Notes: generated by a model not told the origin, from the letters alone. DNA of 64,000 nucleotides from Nitrosospira sp. Nl5 (GCF_900102495.1 NZ_FMVQ01000001.1:1-64000), one strand, 5' to 3'; shown: positions 18,043 through 27,858, counted from the stretch's first letter. Made by a program: numbers and translations.

Positions 18043-20220
18043 TTGTCAATCAAGAAGAAACGCAAACTCCGCAGCCTGGACCCTTACCTTGCGCGTGAAA
18101 CGGAGCGTTATGGCCAGGCATTGCCAAGCCGGGAGTTCATGCTGCAAACCCTGAAGGAGCAGGGGGTACCCGTGAACGAGGAAGCATTGCGGAGCCTGCT
18201 CGACATCACCGAAGAAGAAAACGAGATTTTCAGCCGCCGTATTTCCGCAATGATGCGTGAAGGCCAGGTCATGCGTAACCGGAAGGGCGATATTTGCGTG
18301 GTGGAGAAGCTCGATCTTATCAAAGGTAGGGTACAGGGCCACGCAGATGGTTTCGGTTTCCTGATTCCCGACGACGGCAGTCCGGATTTGTTTCTGAGCC
18401 CCAAGGAAATGCACAAGACGCTGCATGGCGATTGTGTCATGGTGCGAGAGATTGGCGTGGACCGGCGCGGACGCAGGGAAGGAGCTATCGTGGAAGTGCT
18501 GGAGCGCGCTGTCACGCAATTGGTAGGTCGACTTCACGCCGATCACGGCATCCTGTTTGTGGAGGCAGAGAACAGGCGCATCAGCCAGGATATTCTGATA
18601 CCTGTGGAAGAATCCATGAATGCCAGGGCTGGCCAGGTGGTGATGGTGGAGATCATCCAGCAGCCGAGCAAAAACGCACAGCCCATCGGCCGCATCTTCG
18701 AAATTCTGGGTGATTATACGGCGCCGGGAATGGAAATCGAGATTGCTCTTCGCAAGCATGATTTACCCTACCGGTTTCCACCGAAGGTGGAGAAGCTTTC
18801 CGCCAAGTTCCCTGGCAAAGTGCTGAAAAAAGAGCTGGCGGAAAGAGAGGATATCCGGCATCTACCGCTGGTAACGATAGACGGTGAAACCGCGCGAGAC
18901 TTCGACGACGCGGTATATTGCGAGCGCGACGGGAAAGGTTATAAATTATATGTTGCCATCGCTGATGTCAGTCACTACGTGCGTCCTCAGGATGCACTCG
19001 ACCAGGAGGCGCTCAATCGCGGTAATTCCGTGTATTTTCCCCGGCGGGTAATCCCGATGTTACCGGAAGCGCTTTCCAATGATTTGTGTTCGCTTAACCC
19101 GCAAGTGGACCGTTTATGCATGGTATGCGAGATGAATCTTGATTCCATCGGGGATTTTCGCGATTACCGTTTTTATCCGGCGGTGATGCATTCCCATGCC
19201 AGGCTTACCTATACCAAAGTGGCTGCGATGCTGGAAAATCCCAAAGGGAAAGACGCGCAGCAGGATAGAGAGCTCATGCCGCATGTCCAGTTACTCTACA
19301 AATTATTCAAGGTTTTGCTGAAAGCAAGGCAGAACAGGGGCGCAATTGATTTTGAAACCATTGAAACCCGGATGATTTTCAACGATCAGGGCAAAATCGA
19401 GCGCATTCTTCCGATAAAGCGCAACGACGCTCATCGACTCATTGAAGAATGCATGCTAGCCGCCAATGTATGTGCATCGGATTTCCTGCAGAAGCACAAA
19501 CAACCCACACTTTATCGTATCCATGAAGGTCCGACGCCGGAAAAGCTGGTTGCCCTGCGTGATTTTCTCAAGGAATTCGGCTTGCAACTCGGTGGCGGCG
19601 AGGAGCCCCACGCCAAGGATTATGCCAAGACACTCACTAAAACCAAGGATAGGCCTGATGCACAACTATTGCAGACAGTAATGCTGCGATCCTTGCGCCA
19701 AGCGGTTTACAGTCCGGATAATGTCGGTCATTTCGGGCTCGCGTATGAGTCTTATACCCATTTCACTTCCCCGATCAGGCGTTATCCTGATCTGCTGGTG
19801 CACCGGGCGATCAAAGCGGTGCTGAAGGGCGCGACGTATTCCCCCGGAAATTGGCATGAGCTGGGTAAACATTGCTCGCAGACAGAGCGCCGTGCTGACG
19901 ACGCCAGCCGGGACGTGGAATCGTGGCTCAAATGTTATTACATGCAGGATCGGATCGGCGAATGTTTTGAAGGCGTCATCAGTGCCGTAACTGGTTTCGG
20001 CCTTTTTGTAGCACTGGACGGTATTTATGTGGAAGGGTTGGTACATATCTCGGAGTTGCCCAGCGATTATTTTCATTTTGACGCCGCCAAGCACATGTTG
20101 CTGGGTGAGCGCAGCGGCAAGCGCTACCGTCTCGGTGACCGGCTCAGAGTCAAGATCGTACGGGTCGACCTGGAAACTAGCAAGATAGATTTTGTACTGG
20201 CCGCCAGGGATGACGAATAG
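18043..20220 (+). CDS. rnr: Ribonuclease R
   Basis: 3'-to-5' exoribonuclease of the RNB/RNase II family that degrades structured RNA. The 725-residue protein has an N-terminal helix-turn-helix and cold-shock-like region (about 25-230). The RNB catalytic domain carries the metal-binding aspartates in TARDFDDAVYC near residue 281 and RRYPDLLVHRAIK later. The C-terminal S1 domain (about 640-720) begins IGECFEGVISAVTGFGLFV. The start is TTG at 18043, with AGGAAA at 18029-18034 as ribosome-binding site. The first in-frame ATG would remove 32 conserved residues including LDPYLARETERYG, so the TTG start is preferred. rlmB follows, as it does in many proteobacteria. Confidence 0.95.
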   Translation: MSIKKKRKLRSLDPYLARETERYGQALPSREFMLQTLKEQGVPVNEEALRSLLDITEEENEIFSRRISAMMREGQVMRNRKGDICVVEKLDLIKGRVQGHADGFGFLIPDDGSPDLFLSPKEMHKTLHGDCVMVREIGVDRRGRREGAIVEVLERAVTQLVGRLHADHGILFVEAENRRISQDILIPVEESMNARAGQVVMVEIIQQPSKNAQPIGRIFEILGDYTAPGMEIEIALRKHDLPYRFPPKVEKLSAKFPGKVLKKELAEREDIRHLPLVTIDGETARDFDDAVYCERDGKGYKLYVAIADVSHYVRPQDALDQEALNRGNSVYFPRRVIPMLPEALSNDLCSLNPQVDRLCMVCEMNLDSIGDFRDYRFYPAVMHSHARLTYTKVAAMLENPKGKDAQQDRELMPHVQLLYKLFKVLLKARQNRGAIDFETIETRMIFNDQGKIERILPIKRNDAHRLIEECMLAANVCASDFLQKHKQPTLYRIHEGPTPEKLVALRDFLKEFGLQLGGGEEPHAKDYAKTLTKTKDRPDAQLLQTVMLRSLRQAVYSPDNVGHFGLAYESYTHFTSPIRRYPDLLVHRAIKAVLKGATYSPGNWHELGKHCSQTERRADDASRDVESWLKCYYMQDRIGECFEGVISAVTGFGLFVALDGIYVEGLVHISELPSDYFHFDAAKHMLLGERSGKRYRLGDRLRVKIVRVDLETSKIDFVLAARDDE

Positions 20221-20224
20221 AATT

Positions 20225-20279
20225 CGAGAGTTGACGCCAGGAGCTGACGTTGCAGGCTCCAGTTAACTGTAAACTCTCG
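20225..20279. repeat. Composite stem-loop between rnr and rlmB
   Basis: CGAGAGTT (20225-20232) pairs perfectly with AACTCTCG (20272-20279), and inside it GGAGC (20240-20244) pairs with GCTCC (20256-20260). It begins 5 bases after the rnr stop. There is no T-tract, so it more likely protects or partitions the rnr-rlmB mRNA than ends transcription. Confidence 0.45.
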
Positions 20280-20305
20280 ATCCCGTTGATATCGCTGTTT
20301 GATAA

Positions 20306-21058
20306 ATGTCCAATATCCGCCTTATATTCGGCTTTCACGCTGTTACCAGTCGCCTGCGGCAAAATCCTGACAGCATCAAGGAGATTTTTCTTGACGCTGC
20401 CCGTCACGATCAGCGGGCGCGTGATTTAGCAGGCCTCGCCGAGAACCAGGGTGTTAGATTGATCTCGTGCGACAACACCAGAATCGCGGGCATGGCGGGC
20501 AATTCCCGTCATCAGGGCGTGGCGGCGAATATCGATGCCTCCCGCAGTCATGTGGACATCGAAGACGTGCTCGACACGCTCACGGAGCCCGCCTTGCTTC
20601 TGGTGCTGGACGGCATCCATGATCCGCATAATCTGGGCGCATGCTTGCGTGTGGCGGACGCCTTTGGCGCCCATGCCGTGGTAGCGCCAAAAGACCGCGC
20701 GGTCGGGCTTACCGCAACAGTACACAAAGTGGCGAGTGGCGCTGCTGACGCCGTTCCATATATTTCCGTAACCAATCTGGCCCGTAGTTTACGGGAATTG
20801 AAGCAGCGCGGCGTGTCGGTGATCGGAGCCACCGCTGACGCGGACAGCGACCTTAACTCCGCCAGCCTTGAGGGACCTGTCGCCTGGGTGCTGGGCGCCG
20901 AAGGGAAAGGGATGCGCAGGCTCACACGAGAAACTTGTGACCGGCTTGTTTCCATTCCGATGCTGGGTACTGTAGAGAACCTGAATGTTTCAGTTAGCGC
21001 AGGCATATGCTTGTTTGAGACACGCCGGCAGCGTGCAAAAAAAGGTGGCGCAACATGA
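20306..21058 (+). CDS. rlmB: 23S rRNA (guanosine-2251-2'-O)-methyltransferase RlmB
   Basis: SPOUT-class methyltransferase that modifies G2251 in the 23S rRNA P-loop. The 250-residue chain has an N-terminal L30e-like substrate-binding domain beginning [16 protein letters not shown], followed by the knotted catalytic domain with [30 protein letters not shown] and the C-terminal segment [17 protein letters not shown]. These are the three conserved SpoU motifs that bind S-adenosylmethionine. The start is ATG at 20306. It lies 85 bp after rnr and is probably cotranscribed with it. Confidence 0.95.
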   Translation: MSNIRLIFGFHAVTSRLRQNPDSIKEIFLDAARHDQRARDLAGLAENQGVRLISCDNTRIAGMAGNSRHQGVAANIDASRSHVDIEDVLDTLTEPALLLVLDGIHDPHNLGACLRVADAFGAHAVVAPKDRAVGLTATVHKVASGAADAVPYISVTNLARSLRELKQRGVSVIGATADADSDLNSASLEGPVAWVLGAEGKGMRRLTRETCDRLVSIPMLGTVENLNVSVSAGICLFETRRQRAKKGGAT

Positions 21059-21225
21059 TAAGGCGGGTGATTCCGGGGCGTGCATCGCGGACTCCAGGTT
21101 GATGAACTAACCGAAACGGGCCCTATTCCTGGTTTTCGCGTTGAGAAATCGGGAAAAGGCAAAATCTCAATTTTCGACTTACGTACCTCCTGGTGTTTTT
21201 AGGGCCTAAAGCGCATCTTTCCCGA

Positions 21226-21254
21226 TTGATATTTCCCCCCGGGTTCAGTATAGT
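21226..21254 (+). promoter_or_regulatory. Sigma-70-type promoter of the rpsF operon
   Basis: TTGATA (21226-21231) and TATAGT (21249-21254) are spaced by exactly 17 bases, 67 bp ahead of rpsF. This is the likely main promoter for rpsF-priB-rpsR-rplI. Confidence 0.65.
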
Positions 21255-21320
21255 ACCGACCTCTTCAACCTTGCCCCACCGTGTCCGCATCGCGGGGGGC
21301 TCTACCCATAAGGAGACTGC

Positions 21321-21698
21321 ATGCGCCATTACGAAATCGTTTTCATTGTCCACCCCGACCAGAGCGAGCAGGTGCCCGCAATGATTGAGCGGTACCGCAG
21401 CATAGTAACCGCCAAAAACGGGCGGATTCATCGCCTGGAAGACTGGGGCCGCCGCCAGCTCACCTACCTGATCCAGAAGGTTCACAAGGCACATTACGTG
21501 CTGATGAATATCGAATGCGATCAGGAAACCCTTGACGAACTGGACCATGCGTTCAAATTCAACGACGCTATATTACGTCACCTGACAGTTAAGATGGACG
21601 GGCCGGTGACGGTGGCTTCGCCCATGATGCGCGAAGAAAAGGCAAGGCCGGCCTCGCCTGCGGCAAAGGATCTCAGAGAAACCACTCTCGTCACGTAA
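21321..21698 (+). CDS. rpsF: 30S ribosomal protein S6
   Basis: Binds the central domain of 16S rRNA together with S18, which is encoded two genes downstream. The 125-residue chain starts [19 protein letters not shown] and contains [19 protein letters not shown] and [19 protein letters not shown], the expected ferredoxin-like S6 sequence, with a short charged tail. The ATG has a good AAGGAGA ribosome-binding site at 21309-21315. It is the first gene of the ribosomal operon. Confidence 0.97.
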   Translation: MRHYEIVFIVHPDQSEQVPAMIERYRSIVTAKNGRIHRLEDWGRRQLTYLIQKVHKAHYVLMNIECDQETLDELDHAFKFNDAILRHLTVKMDGPVTVASPMMREEKARPASPAAKDLRETTLVT

Positions 21699-21726
21699 AG
21701 TTAAGGTTGAGGCCTAGCGAAACCAA

Positions 21727-22023
21727 TTGAATTGCAACCAGGCTGTAATTTGCGGCACGATTATCGAAATTGCCGGTCCGCGTTACACGCCAGCGGGAGT
21801 GACGGTGGCGGAATTTAAAGTTAGCCATGTCTCGCGTCAAATCGAAGCAGGCATGGCGCGCCAGGTAGAGTGTGAAATTTTCGCGGTCGCACTAGCGCAG
21901 ATGGCTGAAACCGTTATCGGTATAACGGCGGGCACCAAGGTAAAGCTGATCGGTTTCCTGGCAAAAAAAAGCCGCATGAGTTCGCAGCTGGTGCTGCATG
22001 TAAATACTATCGATCTTATTTAG
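21727..22023 (+). CDS. priB: Primosomal replication protein N
   Basis: Single-stranded DNA-binding OB-fold protein that helps PriA restart stalled forks. The 98-residue product begins [20 protein letters not shown] and ends VNTIDLI. Position between rpsF and rpsR is diagnostic, as priB sits there in beta- and gammaproteobacteria. The start is TTG at 21727, only 28 bases after rpsF; no ATG lies in frame near the family N-terminus. A rare start codon may keep its level below that of the flanking ribosomal proteins. dnaB lies just beyond the operon. Confidence 0.9.
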   Translation: MNCNQAVICGTIIEIAGPRYTPAGVTVAEFKVSHVSRQIEAGMARQVECEIFAVALAQMAETVIGITAGTKVKLIGFLAKKSRMSSQLVLHVNTIDLI

Positions 22024-22052
22024 GCATTTCATCTAAAGAAATAGGAAAAATT

Positions 22053-22337
22053 ATGGCTCGTTTTACGTCAAGACGGAAAGATAGCAAGGACAAAGAGAAG
22101 GACAAGAAGGCCAATCGGCCCTTGTTCAAGCGCAGGAAATTCTGCCGCTTCACCGCGGAAGGCATCATCGCGGTCGATTACAAGGATGTTGAATTACTGA
22201 AGGATTTCATTAACGAAAATGGCCGGATCATTCCCGCGCGCATTACTGGCACGAAGTCGCGTTATCAGCGCCAGTTGGGTATCGCCATTGAGCGTGCGCG
22301 TTTTCTCGCGTTGCTTCCTTATACCGATTTACACTGA
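22053..22337 (+). CDS. rpsR: 30S ribosomal protein S18
   Basis: Partner of S6 on the platform of the 30S subunit. The 94-residue chain has the S18 core [40 protein letters not shown] and [23 protein letters not shown] lysine-rich N-terminal extension ([16 protein letters not shown]) makes it longer than the 75-residue E. coli protein, which is common in betaproteobacteria. The ATG at 22053 follows an ATAGGAAAAAT ribosome-binding region. Confidence 0.96.
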   Translation: MARFTSRRKDSKDKEKDKKANRPLFKRRKFCRFTAEGIIAVDYKDVELLKDFINENGRIIPARITGTKSRYQRQLGIAIERARFLALLPYTDLH

Positions 22338-22348
22338 GGAGTAACAGC

Positions 22349-22804
22349 ATGCAGATCATACTGATGGAGAAGGTTGTTAACCTCGGCCAGTTAGGGGACG
22401 TTGTCAAAGTAAGAAATGGTTATGCGCGCAATTTTTTGATACCGAAGGGCAAGGCAAAGCGGGCAACTCAGGTCGCCATTGCCGAGTTCGAGGCAAAACG
22501 CGCCGAATTGGAAAAAACGCAGACGGAAATACTGACCGCGGCTCAGGCTTATGCCGCCAAACTGGACGGATTGATGGTGCAAATTACCCAGAAAGCCGGG
22601 GTGGATGGCAAGCTGTTCGGTTCGGTCACGAATGCCGATATCGAAGAGGCGCTCAAAGCGCAGGGCTTCGAGGTTGAGCGATCGATGATACGCATGCCTC
22701 AAGGGTCGTTAAAACAGGTGGGCGACTATCCATTGGATATTGCCCTGCACAGCGACGTATTGGCGCATATAGTCGTGTCAGTCCTGGGCGAAGCCGGCTC
22801 CTGA
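22349..22804 (+). CDS. rplI: 50S ribosomal protein L9
   Basis: Two-domain protein that binds 23S rRNA near the L1 stalk. The 151-residue sequence starts [20 protein letters not shown], has [20 protein letters not shown], a long connecting helix rich in Ala, Glu and Lys, and the C-terminal domain with [23 protein letters not shown] ribosome-binding site precedes the ATG. It is last in the operon, and a strong terminator follows 22 bases after the stop. Confidence 0.97.
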   Translation: MQIILMEKVVNLGQLGDVVKVRNGYARNFLIPKGKAKRATQVAIAEFEAKRAELEKTQTEILTAAQAYAAKLDGLMVQITQKAGVDGKLFGSVTNADIEEALKAQGFEVERSMIRMPQGSLKQVGDYPLDIALHSDVLAHIVVSVLGEAGS

Positions 22805-22825
22805 ACGCCTTCTTTCCGGATAAAT

Positions 22826-22851
22826 AAAAAGGGCTGTTAACAGCCCTTTTT
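22826..22851 (+). terminator. Intrinsic terminator of the rpsF-rplI operon
   Basis: AAAAAGGGCTG (22826-22836) and CAGCCCTTTTT (22841-22851) form a perfect 11-bp stem around TTAA, with a run of T at the end of the stem. It separates the ribosomal operon from dnaB. Confidence 0.9.
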
Positions 22852-23014
22852 ATTTTATCTATGTCGCCAAAAATCCTGTCCGACTGTCGCATGTGGATTG
22901 TTGATCCTTCGCATCTATCCCTCACCCAGTTACTTTTTTTGCCTCGATTCTTCCAGTTCGACAAGCTGCGAGTGGTAGAATCTTTCCGATGTTTGATAAC
23001 TTCACCCGGATTTC

Positions 23015-24403
23015 ATGGCTCAATTCCTGACCGCGGCCACCAACGACCCGCTGCTTGAATCCTACAAGATGCCGCCGCATTCGGTTGAAGCGGAGCAGTC
23101 TGTACTGGGCGGTTTGATGCTGGATAACCATGCCTGGGATAAGGTGGCTGACGTCATCACCGAGGACGATTTTTACCGGCAGGATCATCGCCTCATTTAC
23201 CGTCATATCTGCAAGCTGGTTGAGCACAGTAAACCGGCCGACGTCGTAACTGTCGCGGAGTCGCTGGAAATATCCGCCGAATTGCAGAATGTCGGTGGAT
23301 TGGCCTACGTCGGGGTGATGGTTCAAAATACGCCCTCCGCAGCCAACATTCGCCGTTACGCGGAAATTGTGCGGGAACGCGCAGTGATGCGCAGGCTTGC
23401 TCAAGTCGGATCGGAGATTGCTGACTCATCATATAATCCCGGAGGACGTTCTGCTGCGAATCTGCTGGACGAAGCCGAGGCCAAGGTGTTTGAAATTGCC
23501 GAGGCGGGGGCCCGGGGAAAACAAGGATTTGTCGACATCCAGCCGCTTCTGAAGCAGGTTGTGGAGCGCATCGAGACGCTCTACAACCAGGACAATCCGA
23601 GTGATGTGACTGGTGTTGCCACCGGGTTTCATGATCTGGATCAGAAAACATCGGGTTTTCAGCCGGGCGACCTGATCATTGTCGCCGGCAGACCGTCCAT
23701 GGGCAAAACCGCATTCTCGCTGAATATAGCGGAACATGTGGCGCTGGAACTGGAAAAACCGGTAGCGGTATTCAGCATGGAAATGGGCGGCGCGCAGCTG
23801 GCAATGCGAATGCTGGGTTCCGTGGGCCGGCTGGATCAGCATAAGGTGCGTACCGGCCGCTTGCAGGACGAAGATTGGTCCAAGCTAACTCATGCCTTGG
23901 GCAAGCTGAGCGATGCCCCCTTGTTTATTGACGAGAGTGCAGCTTTGAATGCATTGGAATTAAGGGCGAGGGCGCGGCGGCTTCATCGTCAGCATGGTGA
24001 ACTCGGATTGATTGTGGTGGATTATTTGCAGCTCATGTCCGCCAGTAGTCAAGGCGAGAATCGCGCCACCGAAATTTCAGAAATTTCACGTTCGCTGAAA
24101 GCATTGGCAAAAGAATTGCAAGTGCCTGTCGTGGCGTTATCGCAACTGAACCGCAGCCTGGAGCAGCGCCCGAACAAGCGTCCGGTAATGTCGGATTTGC
24201 GCGAATCGGGGGCCATCGAACAAGATGCGGATTTGATTCTATTTATCTACCGTGATGAAGTTTACAACCCCGAGACACAGGACAAGGGAATTGCCGAAAT
24301 CATCATCGGCAAGCAGCGTAACGGACCTATCGGTAAAGTTGACCTGACTTTCCTTGGCGAATACACTAGATTCGAGAGCCATGCCAAATCCGGGCATTAT
24401 TAA
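23015..24403 (+). CDS. dnaB: Replicative DNA helicase DnaB
   Basis: Hexameric 5'-to-3' helicase at the replication fork. The 462-residue chain has the N-terminal primase-interaction domain (about 15-130, SVEAEQSVLGGLMLDNHAW), a linker helix, and the RecA-like C-terminal domain with Walker A GRPSMGKTAFS near residue 225. Walker B is in LIVVDYLQLM, followed by the arginine-rich end of the domain. No intein interrupts it. The start is ATG at 23015. It lies 210 bp after rplI and is separated from it by a terminator, so it has its own promoter. Confidence 0.97.
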   Translation: MAQFLTAATNDPLLESYKMPPHSVEAEQSVLGGLMLDNHAWDKVADVITEDDFYRQDHRLIYRHICKLVEHSKPADVVTVAESLEISAELQNVGGLAYVGVMVQNTPSAANIRRYAEIVRERAVMRRLAQVGSEIADSSYNPGGRSAANLLDEAEAKVFEIAEAGARGKQGFVDIQPLLKQVVERIETLYNQDNPSDVTGVATGFHDLDQKTSGFQPGDLIIVAGRPSMGKTAFSLNIAEHVALELEKPVAVFSMEMGGAQLAMRMLGSVGRLDQHKVRTGRLQDEDWSKLTHALGKLSDAPLFIDESAALNALELRARARRLHRQHGELGLIVVDYLQLMSASSQGENRATEISEISRSLKALAKELQVPVVALSQLNRSLEQRPNKRPVMSDLRESGAIEQDADLILFIYRDEVYNPETQDKGIAEIIIGKQRNGPIGKVDLTFLGEYTRFESHAKSGHY

Positions 24404-24479
24404 AAGTTATTCTTAGGTCCTATTCTTAAGTCCGCGTGGATCAAGTACGGGGCACCGGCTGACGAAGTCCAATCCTGCA

Positions 24480-25913
24480 CTACAATACTTCCGCTGCATA
24501 ATCCGCCAATCTGGAACGCTCGCCACGCTGCAACGTCACATGTCCGTTGTGATTCCACCCCTTGAAGCGATCCACCACGTAGGTCAATCCCGAACTTCCC
24601 TCGGACAAATAGGGCGTGTCTATTTGCGCGATGTTGCCCAGACATACCACCTTCGTCGCCGGGCCAGCGCGGGTGATGAGCGTTTTCATCTGCTTGGGCG
24701 TAAGGTTCTGCGCCTCGTCGATTATCAGAAACTTGTTGATGAAAGTGCGCCCACGCATAAAATTGAGCGATTTTATCTTGATGCGCGAGCGAATCAGATC
24801 CCGGGTTGCCGCGCGTCCCCAGTCGCCGCCTTCGTTGTCGGTCTTGTTGAGAACATCCAGATTGTCTTCCAGCGCGCCCATCCACGGGGTCATTTTTTCT
24901 TCTTCTGTACCGGGCAGGAAGCCGATATCCTCGCCCACCGGCACCGTGACCCGAGTCATGATGATTTCCGAATAAACTTTGTACTCGAGCGTTTGCATCA
25001 ATCCGGCAGCCAGCGTAAGCAAAGTCTTACCGGTACCTGCCTGTCCCAATAGCGTGACAAAATCAACTTCCGGATCCATCAGCAAATTGAGCGCGAAATT
25101 CTGTTCGCGGTTACGTGCGGTGATGCCCCATATGTTGTTTTTCTGGTGAGTGTAATCCTTCAGAGTCTGTAGAACCGCAGTCTTGCCGCTGCGCTCCTTG
25201 ACCTGGGCGTAAAATGGTTTGTCATGCTCGAGATAAACAAACTGATTGATCAGAAAATTCACGCAAAGAGGGCCACTCACGCGATAAAACGTGTGCCCTG
25301 ATTGCTGCCATGATTCCATTTCCTTGCCGTGCCTTTCCCAGAAATCCAACGGCAATTCCTGTATGCCGGAAAAAAGGAGATCCGTATCTTCCAGCACTTT
25401 GTCATTGAAGTAATCCTCCGCCGCCAGCCCTAATGCACGCGCCTTGATGCGCATGTTGATATCCTTGGAAACCAGCGCCACGCTGCGATTCGGGCAGGTC
25501 TCATGCAAATACTTGACTACGCCGATGATCTGGTTATCGGCACTGCCGCTGGCCAGGCGCATGGGCAGGACGCTGCTGATCGCCTGGGTCTGGAGGAAGA
25601 GCCGCCCGGTCGCATTCTTGCTGCCATGCGATTCCAGCGAGATTCCCTCATCAATATCGGCTACCGCACTGCTCACGATCTCATCCAGGAAGCGGCTTGT
25701 CTGACGGGCGTTGCGGGCCACTTCCGACATTCCTTTCTTATTGTTGTCGAGCTCTTCAAGCGTGACCATGGTGATATAGATATCATGTTCCTCGAAATGG
25801 AACAGGCTGGTGGGGTCATGCATCAGCACATTGCTGTCGAGTACAAATAGTTTGGGGTTAGTTCGCAAACGAGTGACCGTGGTAACGGGAGAAGCCGGTT
25901 TCCTGGGACTCAT
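24480..25913 (-). CDS. PIN-PhoH family ATPase (PhoH2/YlaK type)
   Basis: Fusion of an N-terminal PIN ribonuclease-like domain (from LFVLDSNVLMHDP, acidic residues spread over about 15-150) with a PhoH P-loop ATPase whose Walker A is GQAGTGKTLLTLAAG near residue 291; FLIIDEAQNLTP is Walker B. Family members act as RNA helicase/ribonucleases. The frame is open further upstream, but the ATG at 25913 (MSPRKPASPVTTV) is preferred because it overlaps the bcp stop codon by 4 bases and gives the family N-terminus, for 477 residues. The two genes are therefore translationally coupled. Confidence 0.9.
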   Translation of the reverse strand: MSPRKPASPVTTVTRLRTNPKLFVLDSNVLMHDPTSLFHFEEHDIYITMVTLEELDNNKKGMSEVARNARQTSRFLDEIVSSAVADIDEGISLESHGSKNATGRLFLQTQAISSVLPMRLASGSADNQIIGVVKYLHETCPNRSVALVSKDINMRIKARALGLAAEDYFNDKVLEDTDLLFSGIQELPLDFWERHGKEMESWQQSGHTFYRVSGPLCVNFLINQFVYLEHDKPFYAQVKERSGKTAVLQTLKDYTHQKNNIWGITARNREQNFALNLLMDPEVDFVTLLGQAGTGKTLLTLAAGLMQTLEYKVYSEIIMTRVTVPVGEDIGFLPGTEEEKMTPWMGALEDNLDVLNKTDNEGGDWGRAATRDLIRSRIKIKSLNFMRGRTFINKFLIIDEAQNLTPKQMKTLITRAGPATKVVCLGNIAQIDTPYLSEGSSGLTYVVDRFKGWNHNGHVTLQRGERSRLADYAAEVL

Positions 25914-26380
25914 GACTCCTCTCTGGGCAATGTTTTGACGAATTCCAGCACTTCCTGAACATGACCGGGGACCTTGACTCCCCGCCATTCCCTCCGCAAC
26001 GTCCCCTTCTTATCCAATACAAACGTGCTGCGCTCTATGCCGCGAACCTGCTTGCCATACATGTTTTTCAGCTTGATGACGTTGAACAGCTTGCAGACAG
26101 CTTCGTCGGTGTCGCTCAAAAGCTCGAAAGGGAAATCCATCTTCATTTTGAAATTCTCATGCGATTTGATACTGTCGCGCGAGACGCCCACGATGTCGCA
26201 GTCGAGCTTGGCGAATTCGGCATAAGCATCGCGGAACTGCTGGCCCTCGGTGGTGCAGCCTGGCGTGTCGTCTTTGGGGTAGAAATAAATTACCAGGTTT
26301 CTCCCGGAGGCTTCATATAGATGGAATACTTTGTTGCTGGTGGAGGGCAATTCAAAATCGGGAATGCGCTGTGTTAACAT
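25910..26380 (-). CDS. bcp: Thioredoxin-dependent thiol peroxidase (Bcp/PrxQ)
   Basis: Reduces hydroperoxides using thioredoxin. The 156-residue peroxiredoxin has the peroxidatic cysteine in YPKDDTPGCTTEGQQFRD. The second cysteine that many Bcp proteins carry five residues later is replaced by glutamine, so this is a 1-Cys type or uses a different resolving residue. GVSRDSIKSHENFKMKMDFPFELLSD follows, as expected. It is first in a two-gene unit with the PIN-PhoH gene. Confidence 0.93.
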   Translation of the reverse strand: MLTQRIPDFELPSTSNKVFHLYEASGRNLVIYFYPKDDTPGCTTEGQQFRDAYAEFAKLDCDIVGVSRDSIKSHENFKMKMDFPFELLSDTDEAVCKLFNVIKLKNMYGKQVRGIERSTFVLDKKGTLRREWRGVKVPGHVQEVLEFVKTLPREES

Positions 26381-26513
26381 GAGAAAAGGCCGTTTTAAAT
26401 GACTTGCTTGTAGAATTTTTCATTTTGCATGGTAACAAAAAGATCACATAAAGCAAATCGGGCGCAAATGAACAGATGCAGCGTGCGTAGGAGCATATCT
26501 CGAAGCGGCGCGC

Positions 26514-26981
26514 TTATTGGGCGGGGATACCACGTGTTTGTTCCCGCGTCGCATCCGCCCAGCAGTTAGGTGTTTCAAATAAGCGCACCTGCTCCAGCCT
26601 GAGGTGATTGCCATAGCTATCCTGATAGGCTGCATCGAGTATGCGGAACGCGGCGAGCGCGAGATTTTCCGCAGTTGGCGGCACATCCAGCACGACTGTC
26701 TTGTGGTCTTCGAGGGACTGAAGAAATTGGAATAACGCAGCGTCTTCCGAGTACACCAGGAAAGCGTGGTCCCATTTGTCTACCAGCACACTATTGGCAA
26801 TACGCTTAACTTCCGAATAATCCATTACCATTCCTTGCTCGGCGACGCCCGCGTCGGTGATAATGTCACCAGACAGGGTAATCTCAATGGCGTAGCGGTG
26901 GCCGTGCAGATGTCGGCATTGACTCTTGTGGGAAGGTATGCGATGGCCGGCATCGAATTCCAGCCTGCGTGTAATTAACAT
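26514..26981 (-). CDS. queD: 6-carboxytetrahydropterin synthase QueD
   Basis: Second step of queuosine/7-deazaguanine synthesis, converting dihydroneopterin triphosphate to 6-carboxytetrahydropterin. The zinc histidines are in FDAGHRI and HLHGH, with the catalytic cysteine in KSQCRHLHGHRY. The Asp-His pair is in WDHAFLVY, and the substrate glutamate is near the end in RLFETPN. The ATG at 26981 (MLITRRLEFDAGHR) gives the family N-terminus and 155 residues; an upstream ATG at 27014 is possible but would add a non-conserved segment. Its start region overlaps the upstream coding region of the opposite-strand radical SAM gene. Confidence 0.9.
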   Translation of the reverse strand: MLITRRLEFDAGHRIPSHKSQCRHLHGHRYAIEITLSGDIITDAGVAEQGMVMDYSEVKRIANSVLVDKWDHAFLVYSEDAALFQFLQSLEDHKTVVLDVPPTAENLALAAFRILDAAYQDSYGNHLRLEQVRLFETPNCWADATREQTRGIPAQ

Positions 26982-26997
26982 TATCAGGATTGTAGCA

Positions 26998-27858
26998 TTG
27001 CAACCTGCCTCCAAACTATTGAATATTGCTGATCACAGCCGCGACAATGCAGGGATGACCTACATCTACTCGGTGGTGTCGCGCCGCGCTGGAGGCGTGT
27101 CCGTGGGAATCAATCTTAACCCCAATAACGCTTGCAACTGGCGTTGCATTTATTGCCAGGTTCCGGAACTCGCACGCGGCACAGCGCCCGTGATCGATTT
27201 GGTCAAGCTCGAAGCGGAGTTGCGTACATTTCTTCATGAAATTCTGCATGGCGATTTTATGCGGGCGCAGGTGCCTCCGGAAGCACGACGCATCAATGAC
27301 ATCGCGTTGTCAGGCAATGGCGAGCCCACCAGCGCCAGGGAATTCGAGCAGGTGATCGAACTGATTGGACGGGTGAAATGTGATTACGATTTGCCTGAAG
27401 AGCTTAAACTAGTGCTGATTACCAATGGCAGCCTGATTGACCGGCCTGGCGTGCAGGCGGGATTGCGCCGGATGGCGGAACTTAACGGCGAAGTCTGGTT
27501 CAAGCTGGACAGTGTGACCCGGGAGGGGAGACTGCGCATCAACAGCACCCGGATAAGCCTGAAGCGGATGCGCGAGAATCTGCAACTGGCGGCATTCCAG
27601 TGTTCCACCTGGCTGCAAACCTGTATATTTGAAACCGACGGCAGGCCACCTTCCCAAGTGGAATCTGGCGCCTATCTGAAATTCACAGAGGAATTGTTAC
27701 GGGAAGGTGTGCCGCTGAAAGGAGTGCTGCTATATGGCCTTGCGCGTCCCTCCATGCAGCCGGAAGCAACGCGGCTCACAAAAATTAACCAGGAATGGAT
27801 GGAAGCGTTTTGCGCGAAAATCCGCGCCCTCGGACTCACCGTTAAGCTGAATCCTTAA
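26998..27858 (+). CDS. Radical SAM protein, MoaA/NifB-like
   Basis: Predicted S-adenosylmethionine radical enzyme with the cluster-binding motif CNWRCIYC (CxxxCxxC) after GGVSVGINLNPNNA, and a GNGEPT segment in the SAM-binding region. The true start is unclear. The frame is open from 26926, and the conserved start DHSRDNAGMTYIY lies upstream of the first well-placed ATG (27055), so I favour the TTG at 26998. The start region runs over the divergent queD start, so the two promoters must overlap the coding ends. Radical SAM enzymes such as QueE act in the queuosine pathway, but this protein lacks clear QueE features, and its reaction is unknown to me. Confidence 0.75.
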   Translation: MQPASKLLNIADHSRDNAGMTYIYSVVSRRAGGVSVGINLNPNNACNWRCIYCQVPELARGTAPVIDLVKLEAELRTFLHEILHGDFMRAQVPPEARRINDIALSGNGEPTSAREFEQVIELIGRVKCDYDLPEELKLVLITNGSLIDRPGVQAGLRRMAELNGEVWFKLDSVTREGRLRINSTRISLKRMRENLQLAAFQCSTWLQTCIFETDGRPPSQVESGAYLKFTEELLREGVPLKGVLLYGLARPSMQPEATRLTKINQEWMEAFCAKIRALGLTVKLNP

